From Bordetella genomosp. 13 (GTDB lineage Bacteria; Pseudomonadota; Gammaproteobacteria; Burkholderiales; Burkholderiaceae_B): a stretch of 64,000 nucleotides of DNA. Shown one piece after another: positions 19,008-25,617 of the stretch (the first letter of the stretch is position 1; every line of letters starts with the position of its first letter). The stretch spans positions 1,217,668-1,281,667 of the forward strand of contig NZ_VEHL01000001.1 in NCBI RefSeq assembly GCF_007679965.1, given 5' to 3'. Made by a program: the position numbers and the translations under genes. Under the pieces are notes generated by a model. It saw only the letters and a list, made by a program, of their open reading frames with translations. It did not search any database and was not told the origin of the DNA.

Positions 19008-19375
19008 GTTTCGGATCCTGATCAGTTGCGGATGACCTGTTGGAGTTTATCCCTAGCCGTTGGTTCAACCTTCGTCATGGTCGTGTCATGAGATCGTCCA
19101 AGAAAGGCCAGCGGTTTCCTTACAAGTGGTTGAAAATTCAAGCTGATGTATGAGGCCATCGAGGCGATCGACGCGCGTCACATCGAGGCCAGCAGCGCCA
19201 CCGGCGCCAGCCGGCCGGCGGCCATGATTATCCCTGTCGCCGACCTGCAAAGACGATACGGCCGCAGCGGTAGGGCCGGTGAGGGCCGGCATGGATTGCT
19301 CGGCAAGCGAGCCCACAGCGCAGCCGCGGGCCTACAATCCCGCCTCTATCCCGCCAGATCTCCCGTTCCTTTGCC
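19008..19375. other. 368-base gap upstream of the M16 peptidase
   Basis: This region separates the divergent M16 peptidase and GNAT genes. Open frames on both strands have no recognisable family and no good start signal, so I do not call a gene. TACAAT at 19333-19338 is a candidate -10 for the GNAT gene. The stretch from about 19140 to 19300 is codon-like on the plus strand (M-Y-E-A-I-E-A-I-D-A-R-H-I-E-A) and might be a decayed gene. Confidence 0.5.
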
Positions 19376-19921
19376 ATGACCGACTCCACCCCCGCCGGTG
19401 CGACCCCGGTGCAATGCACCTACGACCGCCACGCCACCGCCATCCTGGCCATCCTGAACGATGCCATCGTCAACACCACGGCGCTGTACGACTACAAGCC
19501 GCGCACCATGCAGTCCATGGAAACTTGGTTCCAGGCGAAGGCGGCGGGCGGATTCCCGGTTCTGGGTTATGAAAATGCCGAAGGCCAGCTGATGGGCTTC
19601 GCCAGCTACGGCACGTTCCGCAACTTTCCGGCGTTCAAGTATTCGGTGGAACATTCCGTCTACGTCGACCAGCGCTTTCGCGGCATGGGCCTGGGCGAAG
19701 CGCTGATGCGCGTGCTGATCGACGCCGCGCGCGAGAACCAGGTGCACGTGCTGGTGGGCGGCATCGATGCCAGCAACGGCGGCAGCATCAAGCTGCACGA
19801 GAAGCTGGGCTTCGTGCATTCGGGCACGATCACCCAGGCGGGATTCAAGTTCGGGCGATGGCTGGATCTGGCGTTTTATCAGCTGACGCTGCAGACGCCG
19901 GAACATCCCGTGGATGGTTGA
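19376..19921 (+). CDS. GNAT N-acetyltransferase, phosphinothricin acetyltransferase type
   Basis: A 181-residue acetyl-CoA-dependent N-acetyltransferase. It matches the Pat/Bar/MddA group by the segments A-I-L-N-D-A-I-V-N-T-T-A, S-V-Y-V-D-Q-R-F-R-G-M-G-L-G (acetyl-CoA pyrophosphate loop), I-D-A-S-N-G-G-S-I-K-L-H-E-K-L-G-F, and W-L-D-L-A-F-Y-Q. Family members acetylate methionine sulfoximine, methionine sulfone or phosphinothricin; the physiological substrate in bacteria is often a methionine-derived toxic analogue. The start at 19376 has a TACAAT box 40 bases upstream. Its stop overlaps the ATG of a TumE-like frame, but base composition changes sharply there, so the two are probably unrelated. 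Confidence 0.88.
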   Translation: MTDSTPAGATPVQCTYDRHATAILAILNDAIVNTTALYDYKPRTMQSMETWFQAKAAGGFPVLGYENAEGQLMGFASYGTFRNFPAFKYSVEHSVYVDQRFRGMGLGEALMRVLIDAARENQVHVLVGGIDASNGGSIKLHEKLGFVHSGTITQAGFKFGRWLDLAFYQLTLQTPEHPVDG

Positions 19922-20228
19922 TGGCAATCTGTCTGATTTTCCACCGTGCGGAACGAGGGGCGACGCCCGGCTAGCTAAGATCGACACGGAATCCGGTATT
20001 CGTCGACATTGCATGAGCCTATGGCAAGCGGATCCTAGGGTACGACAATGCTCATGGGTCAAACCACCAAAGAGGTTCAAGCATGCGGGGAGTGTCCATG
20101 CTTATGACCACAAGCACCGGCATGCCGTAGATAAGGGTGTCCCTTATGCGTTCGAGGATGCGCAGCAGTTGTTGGTTGATTTCTTCGCGGACGTGGACCG
20201 CGTACTAGCGAGGGTCAAAACGCCATGA
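19914..20228 (+). CDS. Probable TumE-like toxin of a toxin-antitoxin pair
   Basis: A reading frame of up to 104 residues whose C-terminal half reads V-H-A-Y-D-H-K-H-R-H-A-V-D-K-G then V-P-Y-A-F-E-D-A-Q-Q-L-L-V-D-F-F-A-D-V. This resembles the DUF6516/TumE toxin family, in which an aspartate and clustered histidines near the C-terminus are typical. The start is uncertain: ATG 19914 overlaps the GNAT stop, and the only internal ATG (20013) would remove the first strands. Codon use differs from neighbours (CGA, CAA, TCA, CCA, AGG, CTA), suggesting acquisition. It overlaps the next gene by ATGA, the toxin-first order expected for TumE-TumA. It could be N-terminally decayed. Confidence 0.55.
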   Translation: MVDGNLSDFPPCGTRGDARLAKIDTESGIRRHCMSLWQADPRVRQCSWVKPPKRFKHAGSVHAYDHKHRHAVDKGVPYAFEDAQQLLVDFFADVDRVLARVKTP

Positions 20229-20581
20229 AGTCTGTCGTCATCGGCATCATGCCGCAAGAGAAAATCCGCGAGCGCGTGTTGGCTATCGCCCGTGGGGACT
20301 ACAGGCCGAAGGCGGGCGAGCCCAAGATCTGGTTCACCTCCATGAAATCCCTGGCCGAAGTGCTCAGCGATGAAAACCGGGCGCTGTTGCGCGTGATTGT
20401 TGAAACGCAGCCTGCGTCAATCGCTGCACTGGCTCAGACTACCGGGCGCAAGCCCAGTAACCTGTCCCGCACGCTCAAGACCATGTCGCACTATGGCATC
20501 GTGGATCTGAGGCGCGAGCGAAATATGGTCAGGCCCGTGGCAACAGCGACAGAATTTCGCATTCTCGCGTTGGCGGCCTGA
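20225..20581 (+). CDS. TumA-like antitoxin / HVO_A0114-type DNA-binding protein
   Basis: A 118-residue protein with a winged-helix DNA-binding domain. R-A-L-L-R-V-I-V-E-T-Q-P-A-S-I-A-A-L-A then G-R-K-P-S-N-L-S-R-T-L-K-T-M forms the helix-turn-helix, and Y-G-I-V-D-L with the following basic strand forms the wing. The N-terminal part (I-R-E-R-V-L-A-I-A-R-G-D-Y, K-I-W-F-T-S-M-K-S-L-A-E-V-L) matches the arrangement of HVO_A0114-type regulators found next to TumE-like toxins. The ATG overlaps the upstream stop by four bases, so the pair is coupled. It should neutralise the upstream protein and repress the pair. Function by analogy. Confidence 0.72.
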   Translation: MKSVVIGIMPQEKIRERVLAIARGDYRPKAGEPKIWFTSMKSLAEVLSDENRALLRVIVETQPASIAALAQTTGRKPSNLSRTLKTMSHYGIVDLRRERNMVRPVATATEFRILALAA

Positions 20582-20608
20582 TATGGCGGCGGAATACCAA
20601 GCCGCCTA

Positions 20609-21781
20609 CTACTTCGACAACAACCGCATCGCCTGCTCCAGCCCCGCCACCGTCACCGGATACATCCGATCCTGCATGATGTCGCGCAGCAGCGCGATCG
20701 ACTGCCGGTATTGCCACGACGCCGTGGGTTCGGGATTCAGCCACACCGCCTTGGGCCACGCATCCAGCAGGCGCCGCATCCATACCGCGCCGGTTTCCTT
20801 GTTGTAGTGCTCCACCGAGCCGCCAGGCTGCAGGATCTCGTAGGGGCTCATGGTGGCGTCGCCGACGATGATCAGGCGCCAGTCGCCATTGAAGCGGCGC
20901 AGGATGTCCCAGGTCTCGAAGCGTTCGGTGTTGCGGCGCCGGTTGCTCTGCCACAGGTTCTCGTACGGGCAGTTGTGGAAGTAATAGACCTCGAGGTGGC
21001 GGAACTCGCTGCGGGCCGCCGAGAACAGTTCCTCGACGCGCGCGATGTGGTCGTCCATGCTGCCGCCCACGTCCAGCAGCATCAGCACCTTCACGTTGTT
21101 GCGCTTCTCCGGCACCAGCCGCAGGTCCAGGTGCCCGGCGTTGCGCGCCGTGCTGGCGATGGTGTCGTCCAGGTCCAGTTCCAGGTCGGCGCCGTCGCGC
21201 GCGAAGCGGCGCAGGCGGCGCAGCGCCACCTTGAAATTGCGCGTGCCCAGCTCGACCTGGTCGTCGTAGTCGCGGAACTGCCGCATGTCCCACACCTTGA
21301 TGCCGGTGCGGTTGCCGGCGGAGTCGCCGCCCACGCGGATGCCCTCGGGGTGGTAGCCGCCGTTGCCGAAGGGCGAGGTGCCGCCGGTGCCGATCCACTT
21401 GCTGCCGCCGGCATGGCGTTCCTTCTGTTCCTCGAGCCGTTCCTTGAACAGCTCCATCAGCTTGTCCCAGCCATGCTTCTGGATGGCGGCCTTTTCCTCG
21501 GGCGTGAGGCTTTTCTCGAACTGCTTGATCAGCCAGTCGATGGGGATGTCCTTGCCAGCCGGCAGCGCGGCCTCGATGCCGCGGTAGTAGGCGCCGAAGG
21601 CCTTGTCGTAGCGGTCGTACAGCGACTCGTCCTTGACCAGCGCGGCGCGCGCCAGGAAGTAGAAGTCGTCCAGCGTGGGCGACATCACGTCGGTGCGCAG
21701 CGCGCCGACCAGCGTCAGGTATTCCTGCACGGACACGGGCAGCTTGTGCGCGCGCAGGTGGTAGAAGAAGTCGATCAGCAT
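20609..21781 (-). CDS. VWA (CoxE-like) domain protein, partner of MoxR ATPase
   Basis: A 390-residue cytoplasmic protein with a C-terminal von Willebrand A domain. The metal site is D237-V-G-G-S241-M, the rest of the MIDAS being supplied by V-G-D-A-T. The N-terminal 230 residues are helical with a Gly-rich linker (G-T-G-G-T-S-P-F-G-N-G-G). It follows the MoxR ATPase gene by 19 bases on the same strand, the standard pairing of MoxR-type AAA+ ATPase plus VWA protein. Such pairs remodel or insert cofactors into particular enzymes. The client is not evident here; no other client gene lies on this strand next to it. Confidence 0.9.
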   Translation of the reverse strand: MLIDFFYHLRAHKLPVSVQEYLTLVGALRTDVMSPTLDDFYFLARAALVKDESLYDRYDKAFGAYYRGIEAALPAGKDIPIDWLIKQFEKSLTPEEKAAIQKHGWDKLMELFKERLEEQKERHAGGSKWIGTGGTSPFGNGGYHPEGIRVGGDSAGNRTGIKVWDMRQFRDYDDQVELGTRNFKVALRRLRRFARDGADLELDLDDTIASTARNAGHLDLRLVPEKRNNVKVLMLLDVGGSMDDHIARVEELFSAARSEFRHLEVYYFHNCPYENLWQSNRRRNTERFETWDILRRFNGDWRLIIVGDATMSPYEILQPGGSVEHYNKETGAVWMRRLLDAWPKAVWLNPEPTASWQYRQSIALLRDIMQDRMYPVTVAGLEQAMRLLSK

Positions 21782-21800
21782 GATGCCGCCGCGAGGGTGC

Positions 21801-22676
21801 CTAGCGGCGCTGTCCGCTGCGGGTCATGGCGGCCAGGCGTTCGAGCAGCTGCATGTCCTGTTCGTTCTTCAGCAGCGCGCCGGCCAGCATGGGCACGGCC
21901 GTGGCCGCGTGCGCGTCGATCTGCGCGGCGCTGGCGTCCTCGGCCAGCAGCAGGCGCAGCCAGTCCAGCAACTCCGACGTCGAGGGCTTCTTCTTCAGGC
22001 CAGGCGCTTCGCGCAGCGCGAAGAAGGTGTCCATGGCCGCGCGCAGCACGTCCTGCTTCAGGTCGGGGAAGTGCACGCCGACGATGTCGCGCATGGTGTC
22101 GCGGTCGGGAAAGCGGATGTAGTGGAAGAAGCAGCGGCGCAGGAATGCGTCGGGCAGGTCCTTCTCGTTGTTGGACGTGATGATGACCAGCGGGCGATGG
22201 CGCGCCACGACGGTCTGCTGCGTCTCGTACACATGGAATTCCATGCGGTCGAGCTCGCGCAGCAGGTCGTTGGGGAATTCGATGTCGGCCTTGTCGATCT
22301 CGTCGATCAGCACCACCACCGGCTCGTCCGATTCGAAGGCCTGCCACAGCGTACCCTTGACGATGTAGTTGCGGATGTCGCGCACCTTCTCGTCGCCCAG
22401 CTGCGAGTCGCGCAGGCGCGACACGGCGTCGTATTCGTACAGGCCCTGGTGCGCCTTGGTGGTGGACTTGATGTGCCATTGCATCAACGGCCGGCCCAGC
22501 GCGCGGGCCACTTCCTCGGCCAGCATGGTCTTGCCGGTGCCGGGCTCGCCTTTGATCAGCAGGGGGCGCTGCAGCGTGAGCGCCGCGTTCACGGCCAGCT
22601 TCAGGTCGTCGGTGGCGACGTAGCGGTCGGTGCCTTCGAAACGGGTGGAGGTCTGGGATTCGGGATGAACGGGCAT
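21801..22676 (-). CDS. MoxR-family AAA+ ATPase
   Basis: A 291-residue AAA+ ATPase of the MoxR group. Walker A is G-E-P-G-T-G-K-T, Walker B V-V-V-L-I-D-E-I-D-K-A-D, sensor 1 I-I-T-S-N-N-E-K-D, and the arginine-containing segment L-R-R-C-F-F-H-Y-I follows. The start M-P-V-H-P at 22676 is chosen because it precedes the conserved region at normal distance; the open frame extends to 22754 through promoter-like sequence. It forms an operon with the VWA protein and diverges from two cytochrome c genes. Confidence 0.92.
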   Translation of the reverse strand: MPVHPESQTSTRFEGTDRYVATDDLKLAVNAALTLQRPLLIKGEPGTGKTMLAEEVARALGRPLMQWHIKSTTKAHQGLYEYDAVSRLRDSQLGDEKVRDIRNYIVKGTLWQAFESDEPVVVLIDEIDKADIEFPNDLLRELDRMEFHVYETQQTVVARHRPLVIITSNNEKDLPDAFLRRCFFHYIRFPDRDTMRDIVGVHFPDLKQDVLRAAMDTFFALREAPGLKKKPSTSELLDWLRLLLAEDASAAQIDAHAATAVPMLAGALLKNEQDMQLLERLAAMTRSGQRR

Positions 22677-22830
22677 GGGCGGGGAAGTCGTTGTGGAGCC
22701 CTGGAACAGGGGCTGTCTACAGTATGGACCTGGATCAATTATCGTACAATCCACAGGTTTGCCGGCCGGGTCGCTCCGTTGCCGGCAGCCCAGCTTCAGT
22801 CATTATTCCTACTAGAGAAGAGACAAACCG

Positions 22831-23196
22831 ATGAAGTTGAGATTACCCCTGGTGCGCCTGGCGCCCATGTTTGCCCTCATGGCCACCTGTGCCATCGCCG
22901 CGCCGGCGCAGGCCCAGGCCGCGGCGCCTGCCGCGCCCATCACGGGCAACGTGCAGAACGCGCGCGACAAGGTGTCGATGTGCATCGGCTGTCATGGCAT
23001 TCCCGGCTACAAGGCATCGTTCCCCGAGCTCTACCACGTGCCCATGATCGCCGGGCAGAACGCCAAGTACATCGAGGCGGCGCTGAACGAATACAAGAAG
23101 GGCGCGCGCAGCCATCCCACGATGGACGCGATCGCGGGCAGCCTGTCCGACCAGGACATCGCCGATCTGGCGGCCTATTACGCCAACCTCAAGTAA
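22831..23196 (+). CDS. Small periplasmic cytochrome c (first of a pair)
   Basis: A 121-residue protein with a Sec signal peptide (about residues 1-29, A-P-A-Q-A-Q-A) and one haem-attachment motif C-I-G-C-H near residue 51. The distal methionine is probably in H-V-P-M-I-A-G-Q or H-P-T-M-D-A-I-A. The fold is that of a class I / c4-like half. It is followed after 13 bases by a second similar cytochrome, so the pair resembles a cytochrome c4 split into two genes. It probably carries electrons to a terminal oxidase. The nearby alternative oxidase cluster at 24.9-28.1 kb is a plausible acceptor, inferred from position. Confidence 0.92.
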   Translation: MKLRLPLVRLAPMFALMATCAIAAPAQAQAAAPAAPITGNVQNARDKVSMCIGCHGIPGYKASFPELYHVPMIAGQNAKYIEAALNEYKKGARSHPTMDAIAGSLSDQDIADLAAYYANLK

Positions 23197-23209
23197 TCGG
23201 GGCCGACAC

Positions 23210-23572
23210 ATGAAACGCGCTATCTTTGCCCTGACGGGCGTCCTGGCGGCCATGTCCGCCCTGCCTGCGCACGCGCAGGATCTCGCCGCCGGCAAGGCCG
23301 TGTTCGACAAGATGAACTGTGCCTCGTGCCATGGCGCCGACGCCAAGACCGCGGTGCAGCCCGAGTACCCCATCCTGGCCGGCCAGCACGCCGACTACCT
23401 GGCCCATGCGCTGAACGCCTACAAGCGTGGCGGGTCCAACAGCCCGGCCACCGCCAACGTGCGCAAGAACCCCATCATGGGCGCCTTCGCCGCGCAGATG
23501 TCCGACCAGGACATCGCCAACGTGTCCGCCTGGCTGGCCTCGCAGCCCAGCGGCCTGGGCGTGCGCCGCTAG
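23210..23572 (+). CDS. Small periplasmic cytochrome c (second of a pair)
   Basis: A 120-residue class I cytochrome c with a signal peptide (about residues 1-22, ending A-H-A) and haem motif C-A-S-C-H near residue 37. The C-terminal helix region reads M-S-D-Q-D-I-A-N-V-S-A-W-L. Its segment D-Q-D-I-A is shared with the upstream cytochrome, which supports descent by duplication or from a split diheme c4. It is followed by a 15-base perfect hairpin that should end the pair's transcript. Confidence 0.92.
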   Translation: MKRAIFALTGVLAAMSALPAHAQDLAAGKAVFDKMNCASCHGADAKTAVQPEYPILAGQHADYLAHALNAYKRGGSNSPATANVRKNPIMGAFAAQMSDQDIANVSAWLASQPSGLGVRR

Positions 23573-23596
23573 CCAGCTCTGCGCGCGGTCGCTGAT

Positions 23597-23630
23597 CGAT
23601 GCCGCCCGTCCGCGAGGACGGGCGGCATCG
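23597..23630 (+). terminator. Hairpin after the cytochrome c pair
   Basis: CGATGCCGCCCGTCC at 23597-23611 pairs perfectly over 15 bases with its complement at 23616-23630 around the tetraloop GCGA. A proper U-run is missing (TCTCGT follows). It is a probable transcript end or 3' stabiliser for the cytochrome genes. The remaining bases to 23827 hold nothing recognisable. Confidence 0.6.
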
Positions 23631-23827
23631 TCTCGTCCGCGGAGGCCTCCATCGTCGGGATGGGAAAGGGCCGCCGTCCGTCCCCTGGGCACGTCGCTTG
23701 CGATGGCGACGATCCGGCCGCTCGACAGGGAACCCGCCATGACGATGAAGACCCCGCATCCATCCGCTTCGCCGCGCGCGGCCCGTTTGTCTTGCGCGGC
23801 CCAGTGTCGTAGGGCGGGGATCGCGGC

Positions 23828-24274
23828 ATGGCCTGGCTGATGGCCCTGCACATCGCGGCCCTGACCGTCTGGAGCGCGGCGCTGCTGTACCTGCCCGTGA
23901 TGTTCAGCGTGGACCAGGAGGCCAGCACCGCCACGACGAAGCGCCTGCGCGTGATGAGCCGCTTCGCCTTCGTGGGCCTGGCGTCGCCGGCGGCCGTGCT
24001 GGCGATACTCAGCGGCAGCGGCCTGGCGTGGCTGGCCCAGGCCGGCGGCAGTTGGCTGGCCGCCAAGCTGTCGGTCGTCGCCCTGATGGCGTGCTTTCAC
24101 GTGTATTGCGGCCGCCTGCTGGCGCAGCTGGGCCACGAAGGCTCGCACAAGAAGCGGCGGCGCGCGGCCACGGCGTGGCTGATCGTCGTCCCGCTGGTAT
24201 TGATTCCGACCGTGCTGTGGCTGGTGCTGGCCAAGCCGACGCTCGTGACCGACGCGGAAGGCACGGCATGGTGA
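23828..24274 (+). CDS. CopD-like integral membrane protein
   Basis: A 148-residue membrane protein with four predicted helices: about 4-26 (L-H-I-A-A-L-T-V-W-S-A-A-L-L-Y-L-P), 44-68, 76-97 and 116-137. The first-helix histidine and the H-V-Y-C-G-R-L-L segment in helix 3 resemble the CopD / HemJ-like fold that can bind haem b or copper. Positive residues follow helix 3 (H-K-K-R-R-R). It stands immediately before the alternative oxidase genes, and similar proteins occur in such clusters, so a role in oxidase maturation or haem handling is reasonable inference. The start lies in a poor ribosome-binding context. Confidence 0.72.
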   Translation: MAWLMALHIAALTVWSAALLYLPVMFSVDQEASTATTKRLRVMSRFAFVGLASPAAVLAILSGSGLAWLAQAGGSWLAAKLSVVALMACFHVYCGRLLAQLGHEGSHKKRRRAATAWLIVVPLVLIPTVLWLVLAKPTLVTDAEGTAW

Positions 24275-24331
24275 CGCGGCGTTCCACGGACCGGGCCGCG
24301 CGGCCGCAAGCGGTCCGTTGGCAGGCCTCGC

Positions 24332-24406
24332 GATCGCGTGCCGCCCGACCGCGGGCCGCCCGACCGCGGGCCGCCCGATCGCGGGCCGCCCGATCGCGGG
24401 CCGCCT
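24332..24406. repeat. Five tandem copies of a 15-base repeat
   Basis: Five consecutive 15-base units of the form GAYCGCGGGCCGCCC occupy 24332-24406; they differ mainly at the C/T position, with one G/T change in the first unit. The repeat lies between the ends of the convergent CopD-like and DUF2231 genes, and the last unit includes the DUF2231 stop codon. It is likely to vary in copy number. Confidence 0.9.
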
Positions 24407-24875
24407 ATTCGTCGTGTATTCCGACCTGGTCTTCGAAGACCAGCTTGCCGCCCAGCCAGCCCGCCGCGCCCACCAGCACGGCGCCCAGGGCGGACAGGTA
24501 TATCCCCATCGGAAAGACCGCCGCCTCGGCGTCGGGCAGGCGCGAGAACCAGTTGATGAACGACACCGACAGCAGCATGACCGCCATGACGAAGTGGCTC
24601 CAGGCAGCCGCGCGATGGCGGATGCCTTCGACGGCCAGCAGTTCCACGGTGCCCGTCACGCCGGCCAGCGCGCCCATCAGGGTGCCGACGCCCAGCAGCC
24701 ACAGCGAGACGCGCGGCCAGAACGCATCGTCCAGCAGCAGATACGCCAGGTCGCTGGGCAATGCCCCCACGATGAAGGCGATGGGAAAGGTGACCAGCGC
24801 CGGGTGCAGCGGATGGCGGCTGACGGCCACGACAGTGGTGGTGCCTTCGGGCAGCGCCTTGGCCAGCTTCTTCAT
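24405..24875 (-). CDS. DUF2231 membrane protein
   Basis: A 156-residue inner-membrane protein with the DUF2231 hallmark S-R-H-P-L-H-P-A-L-V-T-F-P-I-A near its N-terminus and four predicted helices (about 20-42, 53-72, 85-108 and 121-145). Such proteins often accompany alternative cytochrome oxidases; their histidines suggest a metal or haem function, but the activity is unknown. The start M-K-K-L-A-K at 24875 is in conflict with the subunit II start on the other strand: the two ATGs overlap by two bases. Either one start is further in, or promoters lie within the coding sequences. Its stop lies in a tandem repeat. Confidence 0.82.
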   Translation of the reverse strand: MKKLAKALPEGTTTVVAVSRHPLHPALVTFPIAFIVGALPSDLAYLLLDDAFWPRVSLWLLGVGTLMGALAGVTGTVELLAVEGIRHRAAAWSHFVMAVMLLSVSFINWFSRLPDAEAAVFPMGIYLSALGAVLVGAAGWLGGKLVFEDQVGIHDE

Positions 24876-25617
24876 GCGTGGTCCTCGTCCGCGGGTGGGT
24901 GGGCCCGCAAGCCAGCAACTGGCGTGCCGGGCCGCGCTCGGCGCGGTGGCCTGTTCGCTGCTGGCCGGCTGCCAGGGGCGCCTGTCGGCGCTGGATCCCG
25001 CCGGTCCCGAGGCACGCGCCACGGCCATGGTGTGGCACATCATGGCCTGGGCCTCGCTGTGCATTCTCGCGGTGATGATCGTGCTGGCGACGGCTGCCTG
25101 CCTGCGTCGGCCGCGCGACGGCCCAAAGCCTTTCGCGCGGTGGTTCCTGGTCGGCGGGGGACTGGTGTTCCCCGGCGTGGTGCTGTCCGCATTGCTGGCC
25201 TGGGGCCTGGGCGCCAGCGACCTGCGCGCGCCGCTTGCGCGGTCCGGCGTGTACCGCGTCGAGGTAATCGCGCACCAATGGTGGTGGGAGGTCAGGCATC
25301 TGGACGCGCCCGGCGGGCCGCGCCACGCCGTCAACCAGATCCACGTGCCCGCGGGCGTGCCGGTGCACGTGAGCGTGACGGCCGCCGACGTGATCCACGG
25401 CTTCTGGATCCCGCGGCTGGGCGGCAAGATCGACGCCATTCCGGGCCGCGTGAACACCATCCGCCTGCAGGCCGACCAGCCGGGCGTGTACGACGGCGTG
25501 TGCGCGGAGTTTTGCGGGCTGCAGCACGCCTCGATGTTCGTGCAGCTGACCGCGCATGCGGACGCGGACCTGCCCGGGGCGTTGCAGCGCCTGTCCAACA
25601 CGAGGGTGACGCCATGA
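24874..25617 (+). CDS. Cytochrome c oxidase subunit II
   Basis: A 247-residue subunit II of a haem-copper oxidase. The N-terminus has a lipoprotein-type signal (L-L-A-G-C near residue 33), followed by two transmembrane helices and the periplasmic cupredoxin domain. The CuA site is complete: the H in I-H-G-F-W and C-A-E-F-C-G-L-Q-H-A-S-M. The aromatic electron-entry motif is H-Q-W-W-W-E-V. No cytochrome c domain is fused, so a separate cytochrome c should donate electrons. The stop overlaps the subunit I ATG by four bases. The start is uncertain because it overlaps the divergent DUF2231 start; a GTG at 24895 is an alternative. Confidence 0.9.
   Translation: MRGPRPRVGGPASQQLACRAALGAVACSLLAGCQGRLSALDPAGPEARATAMVWHIMAWASLCILAVMIVLATAACLRRPRDGPKPFARWFLVGGGLVFPGVVLSALLAWGLGASDLRAPLARSGVYRVEVIAHQWWWEVRHLDAPGGPRHAVNQIHVPAGVPVHVSVTAADVIHGFWIPRLGGKIDAIPGRVNTIRLQADQPGVYDGVCAEFCGLQHASMFVQLTAHADADLPGALQRLSNTRVTP

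Noticed and set aside
19146..19379. 77-residue frame before the GNAT gene
   Set aside because: No start signal, no family, and it runs into the GNAT promoter region. It may be a remnant but cannot be supported.
20013..20228. Alternative start for the TumE-like gene at ATG 20013
   Set aside because: It would remove the N-terminal strands expected for the family. I kept the longer frame but marked the start as uncertain.
24332..24406. CRISPR-like repeat
   Set aside because: Units are contiguous 15-mers without spacers, so it is a simple tandem repeat.
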